This document shows, in pieces, positions 31,166 through 41,989 of a stretch of DNA of 64,000 nt. Below the pieces are notes generated by a model. The model did not search any database. It had not been told where the DNA came from and was given only the letters and a program-made list of their open reading frames with translations. The stretch's first letter is position 1. Every line of letters starts with the position of its first letter. This DNA comes from Ovis canadensis. Lineage: Eukaryota > Chordata > Mammalia > Artiodactyla > Bovidae. The translations under genes were made by a program, and so were the position numbers. The stretch is taken from positions 34,668,501-34,732,500 of the forward strand of contig NC_091245.1 in assembly GCF_042477335.2 (NCBI RefSeq). Reading direction: 5' to 3'.

Positions 31166-34100
31166 GGGAGGCAGCCAAGAGGAGCAACCCCACGTCCAAG
31201 GAGCGGTGGCTGCACGGGTACAGGAGGGCCAAGAGGAGCTACTCCACATTCAAGGTCAAGAGGGGCGGCTGTGAGGAGATACCCCTCATCCAAGGTAAGG
31301 AGCAGCGGCTGCGCTTTGCTGGAGCAGCCGTGAAGAGATACTCCATGTCCAAGGTAAGAGAAACCCAAGTAAGACGGTAGGTGCTACGAGAGGGCATCAG
31401 AGGGCAGACACACTGAAACCATAATCACAGAAAACTAGCCAATCTGATCACACAGACCACAGCCTTGTCTAACTCAATGAAACTAAGCCATGCCGTGTGG
31501 GGCCACCCAGGATGGGTGGGTCATGGTGGAGAGGTCTGACAGAATGTGGTCCACTGGAGAAGGGAATGGCAAACCACTTCAGTATTCTTGCCTTGAGAAC
31601 CCCATGAACAGTATGAAAGGGCAAAATGATAGGATACTGAAAAAGGAACTCCCGGGGTCAGTAGGTGCTCAGTGTGCTACTAGAGATCAGCGGAGAAATA
31701 ACTCCAGAAAAAATGAAGGGATGAAGCCAAATACTCAGAAAATACCCCAAAATACCCAGTTGTGGATGTGACTGGTGATAGAAGCAAGGTCTGATGCTGT
31801 AAAGAGCAATATTGCATAGGAACCTGGAATGTCCAGTCCATGAATCAAGGCAAATTGGAAGTGGTCAAACAGGAGATGGCAAGAGTGAACATCGACACTC
31901 TAGGAATCAGTAAACTAAGATGGACTGGAATGGGTGAATTTAACTCAGATGACCATTATATCTACCACTGCGGGCAGGAATCCTTAGAAGAAGTGGAGTA
32001 GGCATTATGGTCAACAAAAGAGTCCAAAATTCAGTGCTTGGATGCAATCTCAAAAATGACAGAATGATCTCTGTTTGTTTCCAAGGCAAACCATTCAATA
32101 TCATGGTAATCCAAGTCTTTGCCCTGACCAGTAACACTGAAGAAGCTGAAGTTGAATGGTTCTATGAAGACCTACAAGACCTTCTAGAGCTAACACCCAA
32201 AAAAAGATGTACTTTTCATTATAGCGGACTGGAGTGCAAAAGTAGGAAGTCAAGAAACACCTGGAGTAACTGTCAAATTTGGCCTTGGAGTACGGAATGA
32301 TGCAGGGCAAAGGCTAATAGAATCCTGCCAAGAGAATGCACTGGTCATAGCAACCACCCTCTTCTAACAACACAAGAGAAGACTCTACACATGGGCATCA
32401 TCAGATGGTCAACACCAAAATCAGACTGATTATATTCTTTGCAGCCAAAGATGGAGAAGTTCTATACAGTCAGCAAAAACAAGACCGGGAGCTGACTGTG
32501 GTTCATACCATGAACTCCTTAATGCCAAATTCAGACTGAAATTGAAGAAAGTAGGGAAAACCACTAGACCATTCAGGTATGACCTAAATCAAATCCCTTA
32601 TGATTATACAGTGGAAGTGAGAAATAGATTTAAGGGACTAGATCTGATAGACAGAGTGCCTGAGGAAATATGGATGGAGGTTCGTGACACTGTACAGGAG
32701 ACAGGAATCAAGACCATCCCCATGAAAAAGAAATGCAAAAAAGGCAAAATGGCTGTCTGAGGAGGCTTTATACATAGCAGCAAAAAGAAGAGAAGCGAAA
32801 AGCAGAGGAGAAAAGGAAAGATACAAGCATCTGAATACAGAGTTCCAAAGAATACCAAGGAGAGATAAGAAAGCCTTCCTCAGCCATCAATGCAAAGAAA
32901 TAGAGGAAAACAATAGAATGGGAAAGACTAGAGATCTCTTCAAGAAAATTAGAGATATCAAAGGAACATTTCATGTGAAGATGGGATCGATAAAGGACAG
33001 AAGTGGTAGGGACCTAACAGAAGCAGAAGATATTAAGAAGAGGTGGCAAGAATACACAGAACTGTACAAAAAGATCTTCATGACCCAGATAATCACGATG
33101 GTGTGATCACTCACCTAGAGCCACACATCCTGGAATGTGAAGTCAAGTGGGTCTTAGAAGCATCACTACGAACAAAGCTAGTGGAGGTGATAGAATTCCA
33201 GTCAAGCTATTACAAATCCTGAAAGATGATGCTGTGAAAGTGCCACACTCAGTATGCCAGCAGATTTGGAAAATTCAGCAGTGGCCACAGGACTGAAAAA
33301 GGTCAGCTTTCATTCCAGTCCCAAAGAAAGGCAATGCCAAAGAATGCTCAAACTACCGCACAATTGCACTCATTTCACACACTAGTAAAGTAATGCTCAA
33401 AATTCTCCAAGCCAGGCTTCAACAATATGTCAACCATGAAATTCTAGATGTTCAAGCTGGTTTTAGAAAAGATAGAGGAACCAGAGATCAAATTGTCAAC
33501 TCCGCTGCTGGGTCATCAAAAAAGCAAGAGAGTTCCAGAAAAACATCTATTTCTGCTTTAGTGACTATGCCAAAGCCTTTGTGTGGATCACAATCAACTG
33601 CAGAAAATTCTGGAAGAGATGGAAATACCAGACCATCTGGCCTGCCTCTTGAGAAACCTATATGCAGGTCAGGAAGCAACAGTTAGAACTGGACATGGAA
33701 CGACAGACTGGTTCCAAATAGGGAAAGGAATGCGTCAAGGCTGTATATTGTCACCTTGCTTATTTAACTTATATGCAGAGTACATTATGAGAAATCTGTG
33801 CTGGAGGAAGCACAAGCTGGAATCAAGTTTGCCGGGAGAAATATCAATAACCTCAGATATGCAGATGACACCACCCTTATGGCAGAAAGTGAAGAGGAGC
33901 TAAAAAGCCTCTTGATGAAAGTGAAAGAGGAGAGTGAAAAAGTTGGCTTAAAGCTCAACATTCAGAAAATGAAGATCATGGCATCTGGTCCCATCACTGC
34001 ATGGCAAATAGTTGGGGAAAGAGTGGAAACAGTGTCAAACTTTATTTTTTTGATCTCCAAAATCACCACAGATGGTGACTGCAGCCATGAAATTAAAAGA

Positions 34101-34646
34101 TGCTTACTCCTTGGAAGAAAAGTTATGACCAACCTAGATAGCATATTCAAAAGCAGAGACATTACTTTGCCAACAAAGGTCCATCTAGTCAAGGCTATGG
34201 TTTTTCCAGTGATCATGTATGGATGTGAGAGTTGGACTGTGATGAAAGCTGATCGCAGAAGAATTGGTGCTTTTGAACTGTGGTATTGGAGAAGACTCTT
34301 GAGAGTCCCTTGGACTGCAAGGAGATCCAACCAGTCCATTCTAAAGGAGATCAGTCCTGGGTGTTCTTTGGAAGGAATGATGCTAAAGCTGAAACTCCAG
34401 TACTTTGGCCACCTCACGTGAAGAGTTGACTCATTGGAAAAGACCTGATGCTGGGAGGTATTGGGGGCAGGAGGAGAAGGGGATGACAGAGGATGAGATG
34501 GCTGGATGGCATCACTGAATTGATGGACATGAGTCTGAGTGAACCTCAGGAGTTGGTGATGGACAGGGAGGCCTGGCGTGCTGCAATTCATGGGGTTGCA
34601 AAGAGTTGGACACGACTGATCGGCTGAACTGAACTGAACTGAACCC
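31166..34646 (+). mobile_element. BovB (RTE) LINE copy D, near full length
   Basis: About 3.48 kb. It keeps the tandemly repeated 5' region (31170-31365; 'aagaggagctactccacatt', 'gaggagatacccctcatcca', 'gaagagatactccatgtcca'). The RT YADD box is at 33858-33869 and the tail is 'ctgatcggctgaactgaac'. Same orientation as copies A, C and F. The Bov-tA at 30958-31131 lies directly upstream. Confidence 0.95.
33393..34421 (+). pseudogene. BovB reverse transcriptase remnant (copy D)
   Basis: RT part of the RTE open frame, in three frame-shifted pieces: 33393-33686, 33583-33903 and 33798-34421. The longest (207 codons) starts just before the catalytic YADD (33858-33869) and runs through the MKIMASGPI block into the C-terminus, ending near 34421. 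The upstream half is more broken, and an in-frame-equivalent TGA at 33294-33296 sits at the same codon as the TGA of copy A. Not functional. Confidence 0.88.
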
Positions 34647-34714
34647 CCTCAGGGTCATCTCTGCTAACCCTGGGAGAACTGTTCTCCTGCCTTGGACCAT
34701 TGAAAGCCTGTTCT

Positions 34715-34800
34715 GTTCTCCTTTGCTCACACACTCTGCCTGTTCCATATTCAACCAGACCAAAAACTTAATCTCTTTCTCAGTTTCCACCAAAAGCAAC
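34715..34800 (-). repeat. Unclassified dispersed segment, copy 2
   Basis: The reverse complement carries CTTTTGGTGGAAACTGAG and downstream text matching 27385-27463. From 34801 to 35120 I see nothing recognisable except a short TG-rich patch. Confidence 0.6.
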
Positions 34801-35119
34801 TTACACAGAACATGTGTGCTTATGTGTGTAGGAGATTTTCCCCAAATGTGTTAAGTAGTGGGGATGGAGTAAAACAATTACCGTAACCACTTCATCTGTA
34901 ACTACATGTCTGGTCTTTGAACACAGACACTGGCTCCTCATTCCAGGTGTTCCCTACGTCTACGTCACCTCATCTCCCTGGATCATCTCTTCCTACCTCT
35001 CCTGCCCAGCCCCAATCTTCTCTTCTCTCCCAACCCCTCTCAGGAGGTAAGCTCTCCTCATTTTCTCATATGGAGCAGTAATGACATCCCTTCTGTTGTC
35101 TTCACACTATGTTCCTAGG

Positions 35120-35720
35120 ATTCTCTTTCTGTCTGGCATGTCTCAAAGCACCCATCTTCATAGCAGCTCTATGCACAATGCCAGGAGGAGAAGGCAACCC
35201 AAGAGGCCAAAGACAAATGAGCAGATTAGCAACATCTGCTATATGCACACAATGGAACATATTCAGTCTTAACAAGGAAGGAAATGCCTATACACTCTAC
35301 AACATGGATGAGCCTTGAGGACGTTATACTAGTAAAATAAACCAGTCTCAAAAAGATAAATACTGTATTAGTCCACTTGTTGGTTGGCCAAGTTGGTTGT
35401 ATGGTTTGGGTTTTTCCATACAATCATGTGGCGAACCTGAATGAACTTTTTGGCCAAGCCAATACATGAACTATCTAGAGTAGTCAAAATCATAGAAATG
35501 GAAAGTAGAATAGTGGCTGCCAGAAGCTGGAGGGAGGGGAGAAATGGGGAGGGATTGATTAACGAGTACCAAGTCTGATTAAGATGAAAACATTCTGGAT
35601 ATGAGTTACAAAACAATGTGAATATACTTAACATCACTGACCTGCACACTTAGAAATAGTTAAGATGGTCAATTATATGTTATTTTTCCTCCCCAATTAA
35701 AAGTTAAAATTAAAAAACCC
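35120..35720 (+). mobile_element. Old L1 3' end, holds a mariner MITE
   Basis: 'cttcatagcagctctatgca', 'gctatatgcacacaatggaa', 'ctacaacatggatgagcctt' and, beyond the MITE, 'gaatagtggctgccagaagc' and 'gacctgcacacttagaaata' are L1 ORF2-end/3' UTR text in sense order. Confidence 0.8.
35379..35464. mobile_element. Short palindromic mariner (MITE)
   Basis: The left end TTGGTTGGCCAAGTTGGTTG and right end ATGAACTTTTTGGCCAAGCC AA are imperfect inverted repeats of about 30 bases, with 'gggtttttccat' in the middle. The element resembles ruminant mariner-derived MITEs. A TA follows the right end. Confidence 0.8.
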
Positions 35721-35790
35721 TCTGGGCAAGGAATGTATCCTTCTGAATCTTAAGTTTCCTCACTGGTAATTAGGGATAAATATATATTCT

Positions 35791-36062
35791 GCTGCTGCTG
35801 CTAAGTCGCTTCAGTCATGTCTGACTCTGTACGACCCCATAGATGGCAGCCCACCAGGCTCCCCCGTCCCTGGGATTCTCCAGGCAAAAACACTGGAGTG
35901 GGTTGCCATTTCCTTCTTCAATGCATGAAAGTGAAAAGTGAAGGTGAAGTCGCTCAGTTTTGTCCGACTCTTCGAGACCCCATGGACTGCAGCCTACCAG
36001 GCTCCTCTGCCCATGGGATTTTCCAGGCAAGAGTACTGGAGTGGGTTGCCATTGCTTTCTTC
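35791..36062 (-). mobile_element. BOV-A2 SINE (dimer)
   Basis: Antisense dimer of the BovB-derived A monomer. It starts with (GCTGCT)CTAAGTCGCTTCAG. Monomer one ends 'ggttgccatttccttcttca', the linker is 'tgcatgaaagtgaaaagtg', and monomer two ends 'gggttgccattgctttcttc'. Confidence 0.93.
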
Positions 36063-36382
36063 AAAACATATATGTTCGCCTCTAAATACACCTCATGGGA
36101 CTCTTTTGAAGCTCATATAAATTGATGGCTTTGAAAGAAAAAAAAGGCAATTCTTTTCTGAAGAGGAATTCAGATGCCAGTGGTTTAGTTCACTATCCCT
36201 TGTAGCATATATCTCTCCTATTTCCTCCACCTGCCTGCCTAGGCTCCACCCATCCCCTAACCCTGCTCCTCCTCATCTACCATTTCTACCAACATTGGTG
36301 TGCCTTAACATCATTTCCTTCCTTCTCTTATGTTTCTGTTCTTTTTCATTTCACTGACTTTCAAGGCTTCAGGTAGCTCTAT

Positions 36383-36500
36383 GAGTCGCTCAGTCATGTC
36401 CGACTCTTTGCGACCCCATGGACTATAGCCTACCAAGCTCCTATGTTCAGGGGATTTTCCAGGCAATAGTACTGGAGTGGATTGCCATTTCCTTCTCCAG
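36383..36500 (-). mobile_element. Bov-A monomer
   Basis: 'gagtcgctcagtcatgtccg', 'gattttccaggcaatagtac' and 'gattgccatttccttctcc': a single A monomer without a tRNA head. The 36063-36383 stretch between it and the BOV-A2 shows no recognised element. Confidence 0.9.
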
Positions 36501-36519
36501 AACAGACAAACACCAACCC

Positions 36520-36790
36520 ATAACTCTTGCTTGGTCTCCTTCCTATTACAGACAAATTAATCCTACTATCTACTGCATTTCCTACCCTGCCCCCCACCAT
36601 GCACCTCAAATTGGCATGTTCAAAACCAAACACATCACCATTCCCCACCAACCATCTCCTCCAAAGTTCTTGCTCTCAGTGAAAGGTCTAATAACCATCT
36701 CCCCTGATGGCAAAAAAAAAAAAAAAAAAAAATCACCCAGTTACTGCCTCCCTCTCCTTCCTACCCTCACCCCTTTTAAAGGCCTACTCT
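36520..36790 (+). repeat. L2-like relic
   Basis: 'acctcaaattggcatgttca', 'aaaccaaacacatcaccatt' and 'cccagttactgcctccctct' resemble an internal L2 segment. An A20 run at 36714-36733 interrupts it. Nothing recognised from 36790 to 37409. Confidence 0.4.
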
Positions 36791-37409
36791 CAAGAGAGAG
36801 TCTCAGATGAGTTATCTTTTAAAAGATCACTTCTTTCTTGGGTTATTGTCAGAGGCAAATGCAGGGTGGCAGTGCTCTGCTCCGTGTGTCTTTTTTATTC
36901 CAAGATCCAAACTGAAGGGACATGCCATTCTAATGGCAGAGGGAAAACAATCATGGCTGACATTTACAATGGCTCAATATTTCTGCTTGGTCTCAGTCTA
37001 AGTAACTCTCACTTAAGGTTCCATTGGATAAAGCAAATCATATGTTCACAGTTTTGATACTAGTAATTCCTTCTCCAGGAAGACACTGCAAGTCACAGGG
37101 CAAATGATAGGAATATAGAATTCTCTTACCAGGAGAAAAAGTGAATAATATATGACACTGCTTGTGTATAAGGCTGGTTCCATCTGTAGAAAGACCACAA
37201 TTAGAAAAGTACCCACATCTCCCCCAGCCCGAATCCCAGGATTGCTGGTCTCTTGAAGGGAAGTAGATGAAGTCTTGTAGGAAAAGTGTTGACCTCTTGA
37301 TAAAGAAACTCTAGAAGATAATCCTGCTTCAGTCAACCCCATGAGTAAAATGGAAGAAAATTTACTTCATGTTGTGGGCTCCTTCTGGAGTGTTTTTCAT
37401 GACATTCCT

Positions 37410-37612
37410 GGGCTTCCCAGGTAGCACAGGTTGTAAAGAATTTGCCTGCCAATGCAGGAGACATGAGACGCAGGTTCAATCTCTGGGTGGGAAAGGTCCC
37501 CTGGAGGAGGGCATGCAAGCCACTCCCATATTCTTGCTTGGAGAATCCCATAGACAGTGGAGCCTAGTGGGCTATAGTCCATAGGGTCACAAAGAATCAG
37601 ACACAGTTGAAG
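37410..37612 (+). mobile_element. Bov-tA SINE
   Basis: 'gggcttcccaggtagcacag', 'gacgcaggttcaatctctgg', 'cccctggaggagggcatgca' and 'aagaatcagacacagttgaa'; an older, diverged copy. Confidence 0.92.
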
Positions 37613-38100
37613 GGATCTACAGGAGTGAGTGTCCAGCTGCAGTGTGTGTACACCATGGTGCCACTCATGGACCAAGTTTGACCAGACCAGGGGAAAGCCC
37701 CAGACCCAAGCTGGTCCATCCAGGTCCCATCTGTGGTCATGTGGAATCCATGCAAAGAGGAGCAGCAGGGCAATCTCCCCTATGGTTGGAGTGATAACTT
37801 GTGAATTTGGAAGTTGTGGGAGACTTTGATTCGTCCAACCATTTGTTCTGAGCAGCTGAGAAAGCCCGTCTTCAGAGAAAATTACAGAGACAGCCCATGA
37901 GCAACAGAGAAAAGGAGCAAGAAAGAGAAGCAGCATTCCCCATGTTCCCTGGAGCTTCCTTCTTCCCACGTTTTTTCATTCCTGGCTCTCTTCCATGTGG
38001 TTCATACATGAGATTGGGTTTCCTGAATCACCCCTGCATCTTGAGATGAACTTCAGCTTAAGCTGGATTCAGCTGGTTTCTGCAGCTTGCTAAATAAGTT
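37613..38100. other. Unassigned stretch, possibly old repeat
   Basis: Text such as 'gtttgaccagaccaggggaa' and 'cagctggtttctgcagcttg' is suggestive of an ancient repeat end, but I cannot name it. A minus-strand open stretch crosses from here into the SINE and is not gene-like. Confidence 0.35.
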
Positions 38101-38215
38101 CTTTGATCAGTTTTCATTCACCTTTCGGAGCCTTAGTTTGTTCAGCTGAAGAAGAAACAAGATAATGATGCTGAGGCACTAACCTGTTAAAAGAATCAAC
38201 TGGATGTAAAAAATG
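38100..38215 (+). repeat. MIR relic, weak
   Basis: 'acctttcggagccttagttt' and 'gttcagctgaagaagaaaca' follow the sense MIR core. Confidence 0.45.
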
Positions 38216-38314
38216 TTATAAAAAATGGGAAGGACAGGAGGGAAATATGGCTGAAGGAAAAGGGCTTAGGAGGAATTTTTGCTTTGAATTTTTGAAATAT
38301 TGGTTAAAAAATAA

Positions 38315-38515
38315 GAAAAATAATCAGACATATATCAGAATATGCTAGACACTGTTCTAACTACTGGAGACACATCATCTCCTTTCATCTTCATATCAAC
38401 CTTATTTTCTATAGGTTCGGTTCTTTTACACCATTTTGCAGATGAGGAAACTAAGATATTCTAGAAGTTTAATAACTAGGCAAGGTCACATAATACTAGG
38501 TGGCCAAATATTATT
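38315..38515 (-). repeat. MIR relic
   Basis: 'atgctagacactgttctaac', 'ttttgcagatgaggaaacta' and 'ggcaaggtcacataatacta' are a clear antisense MIR. Confidence 0.7.
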
Positions 38516-38519
38516 ATTG

Positions 38520-38650
38520 ACTTTTATATCTGTTTCCTAATCCATAAAATGACACAAATGACAGATATTACAGGATTGTGTTTTGAGATTTAACTAAAAA
38601 TATTCTCACAAAGTACATGACACATAGTAAGGACTGATGTAATAATCCCT
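38520..38650 (+). repeat. MIR relic
   Basis: 'tgtttcctaatccataaaat' and 'tacatgacacatagtaagga' are sense MIR. It abuts the antisense copy, giving a back-to-back pair. 38651-38935 shows nothing recognisable. Confidence 0.6.
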
Positions 38651-38949
38651 TTCATAAGAAGACTCATCATAAATCTACTCCTTATTGCATTGCAAATGAA
38701 GAAAATAAGCTATGCAACTATGAGGAGGTGAATTTCAAATAAATAAAAGGCAATTCTGTTACCAAGGCAGGAGATAGACTTGTTAAACTCATTGACTGCA
38801 ACCGGAAATAGGCCTGAAAATCTATCATGCTTTAATAAAACCTGGCCTAAGGCAACTTCAGCTAAACAATTCTCAAGCCCTCTCATTATAAGAGAATCAT
38901 GATAACCCATAGTCTGCAGTGCTTACTGACATACAGTCTTTTTTTTAAA

Positions 38950-39150
38950 AAAAAAAAATTATTGGAGTATAGTTGATTTACAATGTTGTGTTAGTTTCAG
39001 ATATATAGCAAAGTGAAATCAGTTATACATATACATATATCCGCCCTTTTATAGATTCTTTTCCCGTATAGGCCGTTACAGAGTATTAAGTAGAGTTACC
39101 TGTGCTATATGGCTGGTCTTTATTAGTCATCTTTTTTATATATAGCAATA
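38950..39150 (-). mobile_element. L1 3' UTR fragment
   Basis: 'ttggagtatagttgatttac', 'agtttcagatatatagcaaa' and 'ttacctgtgctatatggctg': antisense L1 3' UTR with the T/A-rich tail at 38938-38960. Confidence 0.85.
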
Positions 39151-39436
39151 TTTTTTAAACTCTTCTCTGCTTTGAGAGTAGCATGTCTCACTTGTATATG
39201 AAATGGAAGAGGACAAGGAAACTGAGAATGATGGTATGCTTCTATATCATGGGAGTTCTACAGGCCTCATGTCATGTTATAGATGTAACATGGGAGTTCC
39301 AGGAGGTAACATGACATGCCTTCACTCCAACAACCAGGAAACTGAAGAGTTGGTTTTCAAAATACAAGTCTTTCCAACCAACCTGAGTCCCTACTTTCAT
39401 CCTCATCCTTTGAAACGCCTTACCAAAATAGCTAGC

Positions 39437-39438
<2 letters not shown>

Positions 39439-39474
<36 letters not shown>
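39439..39474. repeat. (GT)18 microsatellite
   Basis: Eighteen GT units directly joined to the 3' end of the antisense Bov-tA that follows, so it probably grew from that SINE's tail. Confidence 0.95.
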
Positions 39475-39477
<3 letters not shown>

Positions 39478-39659
39478 CAGTCGTGTCCGACTCTTTGCAA
39501 CCCCATGGACTATAGCCCTTCAGGCTTCTCTGTCCATGGAATTTTCCAGGCAAGAATACTGGAGTGGGTTGTTTCCTCCTCCAGGGGATCTTCCCTGGAT
39601 CAAACCCAAGTCTCCTGCATTGCAGGCAGATTCTTTACCACTACGCTATAGCAATTCCC
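39475..39659 (-). mobile_element. Bov-tA SINE
   Basis: Antisense: 'gctcagtcgtgtccgactct', 'cttctctgtccatggaattt', 'caagtctcctgcattgcagg', then a degenerate tRNA head ('ctatagcaattccc'). Confidence 0.92.
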
Positions 39660-39821
39660 ACTATTAGTGCTATGAGCTATTAGAGCCTAACAATGACCCA
39701 AAGTCAATAATTTGAAACAAGATGCACTTACTATCTCACAGGTTTTTGTGGGCCAGAAATTCAGGGCTGGCTTATCTAGGTGGTTCTGACTGTGTCATGA
39801 AGAGACAGTCAAGATGTCAGC

Positions 39822-40688
39822 GGGAGGGACTTCCCTGGTGGCCCAGTGGCTAGGATGCCTTGCTGCCAATGCAGGGGGCCTGAGTTCAATCCCTGGCCAG
39901 GGAACTAGATCTCATGTGCTCCAACTAAAAGTTTGCATGCCACAACTAAAGATCCCACATGCTACAACTAAGGCCCAGTAGTCAGTCAGTTCAGTCACTC
40001 AGTCATGTGCAACTCTTTGTGACCCCATAGATTGCAGCATGCCAGGTCTACTACCAATTCCCAGAGCTTGCTCAAACTCATGTCCATTGGGCTGGTGATG
40101 CCATCCAACCATCTCACGCTCTGTCATCCCCTTCTCCTCCCGCCTTCAATCTTTTCCAGCATCAGGGTCTTTTCAAATGAGTCAGTTCTTCACATCAGGT
40201 GGCCAAAGTATTGGAGTTTCAGCTTCAACATTAGTCCTTCCAATGAATATTCAGGACTGATTTCCTTTAGGATGGACTAGTTGAATCTCCTTGCTGTCCA
40301 AGGGACTCTCAAGAGTCTTCTCCAACACCACAGTTCAAAAGCATCCATTCTTCAGTGCTCAGCTTTCTTTATAGTCCAACTCTCACATCCATAACATGAC
40401 TATTGGAAAAACCATAGCTTTGACTAGACAGACCTTTGTTGGCAAAGTAATGTCTCTGCTTTTTAATATGCTGTCTAGGTTGGTCATAGCTTTTCTTCCA
40501 AGGAGTAAGCGTCTTTTAATTTCATGGCTGCCATCACCATCTGTAGTGATTTTGGAGCCCCCCAAAAGAAAGTTTGTCACTGTTTCCATTGTTTCCCCAT
40601 CTATTTGCCATGAAGTGATGGGACCAGATGCCATGATCTTAGTTTTCTGAATGTTGAGTCCAGGCAACTAAATAAATAATTTTTCAAA
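39822..40688 (+). mobile_element. CHR-type SINE split by BovB
   Basis: The head and body (39822-39980: 'gggacttccctggtggccca', 'gagttcaatccctggccagg', 'gctacaactaaggcccag') and the tail (40660-40688: 'caactaaataaataa') flank BovB copy E. AAGATGTCAGC at 39811-39821 and 40689-40699 is an exact 11-bp target duplication of the SINE. Confidence 0.88.
39981..40659 (-). mobile_element. BovB 3' fragment (copy E)
   Basis: Antisense: tail 'cagtcagttcagtcactcag', 'ccttctcctcccgccttcaa', 'ttaatttcatggctgccatc', breaking off after 'ctgaatgttgag'. It keeps about 680 bases of the reverse transcriptase C-terminal region, with stops. It sits in the tail of a CHR SINE. Confidence 0.93.
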
Positions 40689-41099
40689 AAGATGTCAGCT
40701 GGGGCTACAGTTATCTACAGGTTTGACTGGGACTGAAGGATCTGTTTCCAGCTGTGATGGCTGGCAGTTTGGTACTGTTGAAGTTCCTCTCCATCTAGAC
40801 TTCACCATAGGTTGCTTGAGTGTCCTTACAGCATGGTGACTAACCTTCTCCAAAGCATGCAGTTTGGCAGAGAGAGCATGTCAGGGAAGCTCTCCTAGCT
40901 GCAGAAGCCACATAGGATCACTTCTGTCACATTTCATCAGTTATTAATAGAATTAAGACTGCCTGCATTCAAGGGAAGGAAGTTAGGCAGAGGAGAATGA
41001 TGGACATATTTTTGACCACTACACTTAGCAAATGAGAAAGAATTTGCAGCTCTGGTGTGAACTGCCTAGCCTTTGTTTAAAATGAACCAAGGTTTCCAA

Positions 41100-41795
41100 T
41101 ACCTCTCTGTTTGAAATAAAAATCCTCAACATGACAGCAAGGCTAGGCCAGGCATGACCCACACACTGCATGTCCTTAGCCTCAAACCAGGTCTCTCCCC
41201 TTTATGTTATATAGTCACAGTAGTGTTAGTCACTCAGTCGTGTCTGACTCTTTGTGACCCCATGGACTGTAGCCCGCCAGGCTCCTCTGTCCATGGAGAT
41301 TCTCCAGGCAAGAATTCTGGAGTGGGTTGCCATTCTCTTCTCCAGGGGATCTGCCCAACCCAAGGATTGAACCCAGGTCTCCTGAATTGCAGGCAGATTC
41401 TTTACCATCTATACCTGGACTGTTTTCATTTCTTCTAAAATACTGCATTCCCAGCTGCCTAAAAGCCTCTCAGAGATATTTCCCTGGCTCTCTATGCCCT
41501 CCTCCAACCTCCTTTGCCTTATTAACATTCATGGGGTCCTGGTTCAAAGGATGCTTCTTCATCAAACTTTCCCTGATCCCTCAAACTACATCAGGTCTGG
41601 CCAGAAGCAGTTATGAATCCTTGAGTTTTTTCTGAGTGATGCTTTTCACTTGCAATTATGGATGGAAGTGATCACTTGATCACTTTCTGACCAGTGTTTA
41701 GTCTGTATTGAGACTAATGCTTTACTCACTGTTGCATCCCAGCACTTTGCACAGTTCCAGGGAAGTAATGCATACTCAGTCACAAATATGTCAAA
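41100..41795 (+). repeat. L2 relic, split by Bov-tA
   Basis: 'ccaggcatgacccacacact', then after the SINE 'gatgcttcttcatcaaactt', 'tccctgatccctcaaactac' and 'gttgcatcccagcactttgc' follow L2 3' order. Confidence 0.45.
41225..41413 (-). mobile_element. Bov-tA SINE
   Basis: Antisense: 'ttagtcactcagtcgtgtct', 'cgccaggctcctctgtccat', 'cccaggtctcctgaattgca', with a short degenerate head. Confidence 0.92.
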
Positions 41796-41879
41796 TAATA
41801 AGTGTCCAGACAATGATCTCCTTGCAGCTGGAGGCATGCACACAGAGGTGGAATCATCTCTTTATAAATGTTTCAGGGG

Positions 41880-41985
41880 AGGTTTGAGCATCAGATCAGA
41901 GTTGACTGGATGACTTTTAAGGTTCTTTTGCTTCAGGGGAGTCTCTGAGATTCTATGAGTCTGTGATTCTAGGGTCCTCACTCAC
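41880..41985 (+). repeat. MIR3-like relic, weak
   Basis: 'gactttta aggttctttt'-type text followed by 'tgagattctatgagtctgtg' resembles a MIR3 3' end. Confidence 0.35.
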
Positions 41986-41989
41986 TGGT

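Larger units (their letters stand above)
39690..41020 (-). repeat. Ancient LTR-like relic (MaLR type), doubly interrupted
   Basis: The left piece (39690-39821) has 'gggccagaaattcagggctg' and 'cttatctaggtggttctgac'. The right piece (40700-41020) has 'tttgactgggactgaaggat', 'ttgcttgagtgtccttacag' and 'cataggatcacttctgtcac'. Together they form an antisense relic of the family seen at 13430-14025. Between them sits a CHR SINE that holds a BovB fragment. Confidence 0.55.

Noticed and set aside
33962..34591. A 209-codon minus-strand frame opposite BovB copy D (and a similar one at 54 kb)
   Set aside because: It recurs on the antisense strand of several BovB copies because it mirrors the RT C-terminal codons; it is a shadow, not a second BovB gene.
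37397..37969. A 190-codon minus-strand open frame with an N-terminal hydrophobic, signal-like stretch
   Set aside because: Its second half is translated Bov-tA SINE (37410-37612) and the rest shows no domain; this is chance openness across a SINE boundary.
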